DNA of 58,548 nucleotides. Origin: an uncultured Arenicella sp. GTDB lineage: Bacteria > Pseudomonadota > Gammaproteobacteria > Arenicellales > Arenicellaceae. The notes beneath the pieces are model-generated. The model had not been told where the DNA came from and ran no database searches. It saw only the letters and a list, made by a program, of their open reading frames with translations. A program made the translations under genes and the position numbers. This document shows positions 53,002-58,548 of this stretch, piece by piece; the first letter of the stretch is position 1, and the number at the start of each line of letters is the position of its first letter. The stretch is from contig CANMNN010000029.1 of NCBI GenBank assembly GCA_947499305.1, positions 1-58,548 of the forward strand. Reading direction: 5' to 3'.

Positions 53002-53730
53002 CTAGCCCGCTACAGGGTTATTGTTATTATCTGTTGTCGTCGAGACGTTATTGACCTTAAACCATCGTTGCAATGTCTCACCGTCTTGCAGACTAAATTC
53101 GACCTTAAACTTCGCATTATCGGCAACACTTTGCTTATCAATTGAACCGGATACCTGCTTGAAATATTGGTAGCTTACACTGCGTTCACTCGACACTGGC
53201 CATTGAGCGGTCGCAACGTCGTTCTCATAAAGCGTAACGCGCAAACTGCCACGAACTTGGTGCTTGTGCTTAATAGCTTGTACTAAAGTAATATCGAAAG
53301 CCAACTTGCCCTGGCTAAAGCTTTGTTGCAGCTCTTGTATAGCTGGCCCGGACTGACCATCTTCGGGAGAAATAATACTTCGATAAAAGTCTAAACGAGA
53401 GCCAAGCACGCTGTTTTTTTGCTCAGAGTTGGCGTACGCCTTGCTCATTTGCGTATATGCCTCCTCTTGAATCTGCAACTGGCGCTTAGAAAAAATAAGC
53501 CCCTCTTGAGCAACCGATAAATCGAGGCGTAAACTTGTGATCGTTTGATTTAGCTGCTCAATCATTGCTTGGTCTTGCTGGTATCGATCGTGTCCAGATC
53601 GAACTCCATATCCATACACAAAATAAACCAGTGCGAACAACATAAACGCGCCACCAATCAATAATAGCATCACGGTGTTTCGTGACATCTTAGGCTTTAT
53701 AGTGAGATCGTTTGTTGATTTGCGCAGCAT
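53002..53730 (-). CDS. DUF6776-type membrane protein with coiled coil
   Basis: 242 residues: basic start, one membrane helix at about 18-38 (TVMLLLIGGAFMLFALVYFVYGYGV), a predicted coiled coil at about 45-110 (QDQAMIEQLNQTITSLRLDL), and a periplasmic beta-rich domain to the end. Such proteins are found next to bactofilin and argC in gammaproteobacteria; function unknown, although an envelope role with bactofilin is plausible. It lies 50 bases after argC on the same strand. Confidence 0.7.
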   Translation of the reverse strand: MLRKSTNDLTIKPKMSRNTVMLLLIGGAFMLFALVYFVYGYGVRSGHDRYQQDQAMIEQLNQTITSLRLDLSVAQEGLIFSKRQLQIQEEAYTQMSKAYANSEQKNSVLGSRLDFYRSIISPEDGQSGPAIQELQQSFSQGKLAFDITLVQAIKHKHQVRGSLRVTLYENDVATAQWPVSSERSVSYQYFKQVSGSIDKQSVADNAKFKVEFSLQDGETLQRWFKVNNVSTTTDNNNNPVAG

Positions 53731-53780
53731 AAATAATTGTTTAAATTAGAGTGACTCCAAACAGGCTAAGCCTCAGAGGC

Positions 53781-54827
53781 TTAGGGCTGTACAGCAGGAT
53801 TGTCTAAACCAGCAGATTCATCAACATCAAACATGATATTCATATTTTGAATCGCCTGGCCTGCCGCGCCTTTGGTTAAATTATCGATCACCGACAATAC
53901 CACTAATTTGCCAGAGCCACCCGCCTTGTGCAACGCGATTCGGCACATGTTCGAGGTTTTGACTGAACGCGTATCGGGGTGCGAGCCTAAAGGTAAGACG
54001 TCGACAAACGGCTCATTCTGATAGCGCTGTATATAGAGCTCATGTACACGCTCTAAAGGTAAATTGACATCGAGCATATTTGCGTAAAGCGTGGCATGAA
54101 TGCCTCGTAACATCGGAGTCAAGTGTGGCACAAAAGTGAGATTTATATTTGCATCAGCCGCAATTGATAGGTTTTGGCTAATCTCAGGATGGTGACGATG
54201 ACCGCTTACCGCATAGGCTTTGAAACTATCATTCACTTCCGAGTACAAGTTCGCTACGCTTGCGCCACGACCGGCACCGGTTACACCCGACTTCGTATCG
54301 GCAATAAGGTCGGATAGATCGACCAATTCATTTTCAACCAGTGGCAAAAAACCCAGTGTTGTCGCCGTAGGGTAACAACCAGGGTTGGCAACGACTAATG
54401 CGTTCTTGACCAAGCTTCGATTCACTTCAGGCAAGCCATAAACAGCTTGCTCTACAAGCTCCGGGCACGCATGCTCCATGCCATACCATTTGCTCCAGAC
54501 ATCGATATCCTTAATTCGGAAATCAGCCGCCAAATCGATCAACCTCACACCGTTCTCGACCAGCTCACGCGCATGCGTCATCGCAATACCGTTTGGAGTA
54601 GCACTGAATACCACATCGCAGCCATTGAACGAAGAAGGCTCAGGCTTACTAAAAACAAGATCAGTAAAGCCCCTTAAGCTTGGAAATAAATCGGCGACCC
54701 GTTTGCCTGCCTCAGAGCGCGAAGTAATTAATACCACTTCGACATATGGGTGCACCACTAACAGACGTAATAACTCTACGCCTGTATAGCCAGTGCCGCC
54801 AATGATGCCAATTTTTATCTTTTGCAC
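53781..54827 (-). CDS. argC: N-acetyl-gamma-glutamyl-phosphate reductase
   Basis: 348 residues, third step of arginine synthesis. NADP loop [10 protein letters not shown] at 7-16 and the catalytic Cys151 ([10 protein letters not shown]) are present, with HHPEISQNL further on. Starts at the head of the argC-DUF6776-bactofilin-(erpA) series. A 10-base match to the LacI-type operator core occurs inside its coding region and is considered chance. Confidence 0.95.
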   Translation of the reverse strand: MQKIKIGIIGGTGYTGVELLRLLVVHPYVEVVLITSRSEAGKRVADLFPSLRGFTDLVFSKPEPSSFNGCDVVFSATPNGIAMTHARELVENGVRLIDLAADFRIKDIDVWSKWYGMEHACPELVEQAVYGLPEVNRSLVKNALVVANPGCYPTATTLGFLPLVENELVDLSDLIADTKSGVTGAGRGASVANLYSEVNDSFKAYAVSGHRHHPEISQNLSIAADANINLTFVPHLTPMLRGIHATLYANMLDVNLPLERVHELYIQRYQNEPFVDVLPLGSHPDTRSVKTSNMCRIALHKAGGSGKLVVLSVIDNLTKGAAGQAIQNMNIMFDVDESAGLDNPAVQP

Positions 54828-54957
54828 AGCGTTTTTAAACCTTAAACACGATCAATTTCAACCTAGCCAAGTGTAGATTGATTTAGCTCACAGTCAACAC
54901 TATATGTCTTTTTTAGGCTGATAAAACCACGATCTTTGAGTATTAAACAGACATAAG

Positions 54958-54980
54958 AAAGCCGGCTCGAGGCCGGCTTT
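54958..54980 (-). terminator. Hairpin after rpsI
   Basis: AAAGCCGGC (54958-54966) pairs with GCCGGCTTT (54972-54980), loop of five. On the minus strand it follows the rpsI stop with only a short U stretch, so it is a weak or moderate terminator. Confidence 0.7.
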
Positions 54981-55023
54981 CCTAGCACCCTGAGTGAGAG
55001 TGCAAACGAAATCAAAAACTCGA

Positions 55024-55419
55024 TTAACGTTTCGAGAACTGTGGACGACGACGAGCGCCTTTAAGACCCACTTTCTTACGCTCAACTTCACGAGCGTCAC
55101 GAGTAACAAAGCCTGCTGCACGTAGCTGACCGCGTAGCTCTTCGTCATATGACAATAGAGCACGAGTAATACCGTGACGAATCGCACCAGCTTGGCCGCT
55201 ACCGCCGCCGCCTTGTACGTTTACGTTAATGTCGAATTTGCCTTCCATATCCAGTAATACTAATGGCTGACGAACAACCATACGCGCAGTTTCACGACCA
55301 AAGTACTCATCAAGAGGACGTTGATTAACAGTGATAGCGCCAGCGCCAGATTGGATGCGTACACGTGCAGTCGATGATTTACGACGGCCAGTGCCTAAAT
55401 AAACTTCTGAAGTTGCCAT
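55024..55419 (-). CDS. rpsI: 30S ribosomal protein S9 (uS9)
   Basis: 131 residues; ends with the family's RRPQFSKR tail and has [14 protein letters not shown] near the start. It sits 12 bases after rplM, the invariant L13-S9 operon, and is the last gene of the pair. Confidence 0.98.
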   Translation of the reverse strand: MATSEVYLGTGRRKSSTARVRIQSGAGAITVNQRPLDEYFGRETARMVVRQPLVLLDMEGKFDINVNVQGGGGSGQAGAIRHGITRALLSYDEELRGQLRAAGFVTRDAREVERKKVGLKGARRRPQFSKR

Positions 55420-55431
55420 TGATTTCTCTCC

Positions 55432-55860
55432 TTAAACTTCAAGTACTTTAGGTTCTTGAGCTTGATGCTTGTGCTCAGGACCTGCGTAGATGTGTAATTT
55501 TTTGAACATAGCGCGACCCAATGGGTTCTTAGGCAACATGCCACGCACTGCATTTTCGATGATTCGCTCAGGCGCGTGCTCACGCAACTTCCGAACGTTA
55601 ACGTCTTTAATACCACCTGGGAAACCAGTGTGACGGTAGTAAATTTTGCCTTCTTCTTTATTGCCGGTTACGGCAATTTTGTCAGCATTGATTACAACGA
55701 TATGATCGCCAGTGTCAACGTGAGGGGTGTATTCAGGCTTATGTTTGCCACGCAAGCGAAGTGCGATTTCAGTCGCCACACGGCCAAGTACTTTGTTATC
55801 GGCGTCGATAACGTACCACTCGCGCTTCACGTCTGCTGGCTTTGCAGAAAATGTTTTCAT
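55432..55860 (-). CDS. rplM: 50S ribosomal protein L13 (uL13)
   Basis: 142 residues with the family segments [36 protein letters not shown] and [16 protein letters not shown]. First gene of rplM-rpsI. On the minus strand, the upstream region 55861-55980 could carry the promoter and an autoregulatory leader (the short hairpin GCAG/CTGC near 55935-55950 was noted), but no firm call is made. Confidence 0.98.
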   Translation of the reverse strand: MKTFSAKPADVKREWYVIDADNKVLGRVATEIALRLRGKHKPEYTPHVDTGDHIVVINADKIAVTGNKEEGKIYYRHTGFPGGIKDVNVRKLREHAPERIIENAVRGMLPKNPLGRAMFKKLHIYAGPEHKHQAQEPKVLEV

Positions 55861-56037
55861 GATAAATATCTCATCTACGGTTAAATTCTTTGTTACTACC
55901 CGAGCTCAATAACCAAGGGTCAATAACGATTCCAAGCAGAGAACCCTGCAAGGACGCGCGATTATGAGGGAGGTATCGACTATAAGCAAGCCAAGCATGA
56001 CTTAAATAGCAATAAATATGGTGTTTCCGGCAATCTA

Positions 56038-56165
56038 CGGCGAATTCGACATACCCACATCCATGATATGACCGGACTTCTCAGATACAGCTTTTTTTGA
56101 ATGAAGTTTTAGTGGCTTACATAGAATCGAATTTCGCTCCCGGCGAATTCGACCTGCCTACATCC
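56038..56165. repeat. Two direct 25-base repeats in the rplM-coq7 gap
   Basis: The word CGGCGAATTCGAC followed by a variable base, then CATCC, occurs at 56038-56062 and 56141-56165 (22 of 25 identical), 103 bases apart. In the second copy a 7-base inverted repeat GCCTACA/TGTAGGC (56156-56172) follows from the 3' part. It looks like a dispersed, REP-like element; no other copy was found in the window by eye. Confidence 0.55.
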
Positions 56166-56172
56166 TGTAGGC

Positions 56173-56201
56173 AAAAAAAAGGCGCGGACTTATGCCGCGC
56201 C
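56173..56201 (-). terminator. GC-rich intrinsic terminator, minus strand
   Basis: Stem GGCGCGG/CCGCGCC (56181-56187 with 56195-56201), loop of seven, followed on the minus strand by a run of eight U's (56173-56180). It faces a minus-strand transcript coming from the right, where no annotated minus gene is known, which points to a small RNA or small ORF between 56210 and about 56500. Confidence 0.85.
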
Positions 56202-56297
56202 CAAACCACCAAAGGAGGATGGAGGAGATGAACGAGTCTGGTTAAGTAGATAAACAAACTCTGAAACTTGTCGTCAGTTAGTGCCTTGAGTAGCTAC

Positions 56298-56417
56298 CTA
56301 TCTGATGAATGTATTATCAACCAACATTAAGCCCAGAGTCAAAGAAAACAGACACAACACAAAAATCAATAAAGATACATAAGTCATTGTTAAAACAGGA
56401 TTATAATTATCCATCAT
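56298..56417 (-). CDS. Candidate 39-residue single-helix membrane protein
   Basis: Reads MMDNYNPVLTMTY, then a hydrophobic helix of about 20 residues (VSLLIFVLCLFSLTLGLML) and the tail VDNTFIR. It lies in the rplM-coq7 gap on the strand opposite to coq7. AGAG lies 11 bases before the first ATG (a second ATG follows at once), so the ribosome site is weak. The strong terminator 97 bases downstream supports a transcript here. Too short for family recognition. Confidence 0.45.
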   Translation of the reverse strand: MMDNYNPVLTMTYVSLLIFVLCLFSLTLGLMLVDNTFIR

Positions 56418-56540
56418 TGCTGTTATAACTCTATTTCATGGTTAAAAATTGTTACATAACTGAAATCAAGCAAACATCACCCACTTCTTGCAGTCAACGA
56501 TATATAATTTATATTAAGCACTGAAGCAGGCACGTTCATC

Positions 56541-57191
56541 ATGACTCCACACAATCCAGCGAATTTTATCGACCAGCTATTTAGCAAACTTGATCACGGT
56601 CTTCGCAGCACCTTTGTTCGCCCATCGGCAAAGAGAGCGTCACCAGCCGATCACCATGATGTTGATCCTATTCAAAACCAGGCCATGCTTAAAGACCGGT
56701 CGGCGGCACTTATGAGAGTGAATCATGTTGGTGAAGTTTGTGCACAAGCTCTATACCAAGGCCAGGCACTCACATCTCGCTCGGCTGATGTACGTGAGAA
56801 AATGAATGAGGCCGCAGAAGAGGAAATCGACCACCTAAACTGGTGTTTTCGCCGAATAGAACAACTGGATAGTCATACCAGCTATTTGAACCCCATCTGG
56901 TACTTGGGGTCGTTTGCATTAGGTGTCGGCGCTGGCCTTGCCGGCGACCGATGGAGCTTAGGTTTTTTGGCCGAAACGGAGCGTCAGGTTGTAGAACACC
57001 TTGAATCACACTTAGACCGCCTTCCAGCAGAAGACACTGTCAGCCGCGCGATAGTAGCGCAAATGGCCGAAGATGAAGCCAGACATGCTGAGATGGCCAT
57101 CGACAATGGGGCTGCCGAGCTACCCGAGGCTATCAAGGCCGCAATGAAGCTTACTGCGCGAGTGATGACGCAAATATCTGAAAAGGTCTAG
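56541..57191 (+). CDS. coq7: 3-demethoxyubiquinol 3-hydroxylase (Coq7)
   Basis: 216 residues. Di-iron carboxylate motifs are visible: RVNHVGEVCAQALYQGQ, EEEIDHLNW, TERQVVEHLESHL and DEARHAEMA, which supply the Glu/His ligands. It adds the last hydroxyl in ubiquinone synthesis and is membrane-associated. A terminator lies right over its stop. Ubiquinone use fits an aerobic gammaproteobacterium and SoeC passing electrons to quinone. Confidence 0.95.
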   Translation: MTPHNPANFIDQLFSKLDHGLRSTFVRPSAKRASPADHHDVDPIQNQAMLKDRSAALMRVNHVGEVCAQALYQGQALTSRSADVREKMNEAAEEEIDHLNWCFRRIEQLDSHTSYLNPIWYLGSFALGVGAGLAGDRWSLGFLAETERQVVEHLESHLDRLPAEDTVSRAIVAQMAEDEARHAEMAIDNGAAELPEAIKAAMKLTARVMTQISEKV

Positions 57192-57215
57192 CCCTTATTC
57201 TTAAGACCTTTTTTA
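57181..57215 (+). terminator. Terminator overlapping the coq7 stop
   Basis: AAAAGGTCT (57181-57189) pairs with AGACCTTTT (57204-57212) followed by T's; the coq7 TAG is in the left arm and loop. It works on the plus strand and, because of the A-run on its left, possibly also for ctaA from the right. Confidence 0.8.
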
Positions 57216-57249
57216 TAGGCATTACTTTGAGGGACGCTGAATGGCAGGG

Positions 57250-58281
57250 CTATCGAGCTCTCTCCTTACGCGCGATATGAGCGGCCAACAAGGCTGAAGC
57301 TAGTAGTGCAACCGCACCTGCCTGATGCGCCGCACCAAGAGCTAATGGTACCTTTGAAACCAAGGCACTTACGCCCAAGCACACCTGCACGATCATTATC
57401 AAAACTACTAAGCCATTTTGCGTTTTGAAACGTTGCTTAAGTGCTAACGCAAAACTGCTTAGTACGGTAATCACTACCAATACTGCAATGCAGCGATGTA
57501 TAAATTGAATCATCACCGGGTTTTCGAATAAGTTTTTCCAAGCGGGTTCGATGGCCAACCAACCGCTGGGCACCCATTCTCCATTCATTGTTGGAAAGGT
57601 ATTGATGATATACCCAGCTTTGGTTCCAGCAACAAAACCGCCACTTAGCATCATGATGAAAACGGTTAGCACAACCAAACCAGTCATCATTATATAACCG
57701 TCAGACGCTTTTCGACTGACGCGGTCGCCACGCAAAAAATCCAAAGCGAACCAAAGCATTGCTGAAAAAATAACAAGGGCTAAACCAAGATGTGCTGTAA
57801 GCCGGTACTGGCTAACATCGGGTACGTCTACTAGACCACTTTTAACCATATACCAACCCATCAAGCCTTGCAGACCACCCAAAACCAGAAGCCCGAATAA
57901 GCGACCATACCAAGCTTTCGGCACCATTCCCTTTAGAAGAAAAATCACCAGAGGAATCAGATAGATCATACCAATAACCCGCCCTAGTACTCGATGACCA
58001 TACTCCCAATAAAATATATTCTTAAATTCATCGAGAGACATGCCCTTGTTCACCAATAAATATTCAGGTGACGTGCGGTATTGATTGAACTCAGCCATCC
58101 AAGCCTGCTCGCCGATGGGCGGAATAATTCCCATAATGGGCTTCCAATCAACCATTGATAAACCAGATTCAGTTAGGCGAGTAATACCTCCGACAACAAC
58201 CATCACATAAACCACGGCGGCACAAAATAGTAACCAATAGCCTAAAACGGTAGCGTGCTGATATTGAGAATTGTGATTCAT
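57250..58281 (-). CDS. ctaA: Heme A synthase (CtaA/Cox15)
   Basis: 343 residues, eight predicted membrane helices. The conserved start VVVGGITRLTESGLSMVDWKPIMGIIPP, the FWEYGHRVLGR-type segment (here YWEYGHRVLGR) and other His-bearing helices (TAHLGLALV, FIHRCIAVL, LGAAHQAGAV) are present. It converts heme O to heme A for aa3-type cytochrome oxidases. It stands alone here, convergent with coq7. Confidence 0.93.
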   Translation of the reverse strand: MNHNSQYQHATVLGYWLLFCAAVVYVMVVVGGITRLTESGLSMVDWKPIMGIIPPIGEQAWMAEFNQYRTSPEYLLVNKGMSLDEFKNIFYWEYGHRVLGRVIGMIYLIPLVIFLLKGMVPKAWYGRLFGLLVLGGLQGLMGWYMVKSGLVDVPDVSQYRLTAHLGLALVIFSAMLWFALDFLRGDRVSRKASDGYIMMTGLVVLTVFIMMLSGGFVAGTKAGYIINTFPTMNGEWVPSGWLAIEPAWKNLFENPVMIQFIHRCIAVLVVITVLSSFALALKQRFKTQNGLVVLIMIVQVCLGVSALVSKVPLALGAAHQAGAVALLASALLAAHIARKERAR

Positions 58282-58374
58282 AAATGCCTTATATCGATTC
58301 CGAGAAGTACTGCGCGCGAGGGTACCCCAAAGCCGTGAAGCTTGGGTAGATAATTTGTGACGATAAAGGCAAAA

Positions 58375-58410
58375 AATAAGGCGTTCAATCTAATAATTGA
58401 ACGCCTTATT
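58375..58410. terminator. Strong hairpin at the right end
   Basis: A 15-base perfect stem (58375-58389 with 58396-58410), loop of six, with A-rich left and partly T-rich right flanks. It is probably the terminator of a gene outside the window or of a transcript crossing this region; no gene is visible between ctaA and the end of the window (267 bases). Confidence 0.75.
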
Positions 58411-58472
58411 CCACTAAAACCAAACGATATTGCTAAGGCCTTAAGAATTTTCGAACCATATGCCCTAGAAAA

Positions 58473-58548
58473 CTATATATCCTGAAAGACTATATATCCT
58501 GAAAGACTATATATCCTGAAAGACTATATATCCTGAAAGACTATATAT
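58473..58548. repeat. 17-base tandem repeat running off the right edge
   Basis: The unit CTATATATCCTGAAAGA occurs four times exactly (58473, 58490, 58507, 58524) and a fifth begins at 58541 and is cut by the window end. The copies are identical, so the array is recent or actively maintained, and its total length is unknown. The preceding 20 bases contain no unit. Confidence 0.95.

Noticed and set aside
54275..54295. CACCGGTTAC match to the LacI-type operator in argC
   Set aside because: It codes the conserved ArgC protein and lies far from any promoter; a chance match that also warns that the core is not rare.
56156..56180. GCCTACA/TGTAGGC hairpin as a plus-strand terminator
   Set aside because: It is followed by A's, not T's, on the plus strand, so it cannot act as an intrinsic terminator in that direction; the T-run precedes it on the minus strand.
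58473..58548. CRISPR array at the right end
   Set aside because: The repeat unit is 17 bases with no spacer sequence, and there are no cas genes; it is a simple tandem repeat.

Overview
The window looks like a piece of a heterotrophic, probably marine, gammaproteobacterial chromosome. The right third has the conserved block tyrS, M23 peptidase, anmK, erpA, bactofilin, DUF6776, argC, which resembles the argC-erpA-anmK-M23-tyrS order of Pseudomonas-type gammaproteobacteria, and also rdgC, coq7, ctaA and rplM-rpsI. The metabolic islands on the left and in the middle (taurine, methylated glycines, uronate polysaccharides, TRAP and TonB uptake) fit an aerobic marine organism. No species name is supported. 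No tRNA, rRNA, CRISPR array or insertion sequence was seen.

Layout. 1-522: three degenerate copies of a roughly 115-base repeat, no gene. 523-4041 (minus): gmd, fcl and manC, which make GDP-mannose and GDP-L-fucose for surface polysaccharide. 4335-10826 (plus): xsc, pta, a cobS/cobT pair, a Lin0512-family gene and a small membrane-protein gene, with a terminator and a candidate antiterminator between xsc and pta. 10920-16554 (minus): soeABC (sulfite dehydrogenase) followed by folD. 17-24.7 kb: IclR regulator, a secreted unknown, then purU, a dimethylglycine/sarcosine dehydrogenase-like flavoprotein and an XRE-cupin regulator (minus), divergent from an AGCS amino-acid:sodium symporter. 24.7-29 kb: MocR/GntR-aminotransferase regulator, ATP-grasp protein and taurine:pyruvate aminotransferase (tpa). 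29-43 kb: polysaccharide/uronate locus with a beta-helix lyase-like protein, a DctPQM TRAP transporter, an FAH-family hydratase, a LacI regulator, KduD, a TonB receptor, KdgK and a circularly permuted GH16 with a ricin-type lectin domain. 43.5-58.3 kb: mostly housekeeping genes plus a second dimethylglycine dehydrogenase-like gene.

How it works together. Tpa converts taurine to sulfoacetaldehyde, Xsc releases sulfite and acetyl phosphate, Pta makes acetyl-CoA, and SoeABC oxidises sulfite to sulfate. The pathway is complete in this window from taurine inward, but it is split over 25 kb and no taurine importer is recognisable. The two folate-linked dehydrogenases feed methylene-THF to FolD, and PurU releases formate, giving a C1 oxidation branch. 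In the uronate locus, imported sugar acids would pass through KduD to 2-keto-3-deoxygluconate and then KdgK. Two promoters there carry the same LacI/GntR-type operator at the same position relative to the -10 box.

The most promising oddities are: the cobST-Lin0512 cassette inside a taurine operon without cobN; the attenuator-like structure before pta; the Fibrobacter-like permuted GH16; a 27-base near-perfect palindrome over the promoter of the second dehydrogenase, with a relative before purU; and a possible minus-strand small transcript at 56.2-56.4 kb with a 39-codon hydrophobic ORF and an anti-Shine-Dalgarno-like stretch. The right end is inside a 17-base tandem repeat, so its true extent is unknown.
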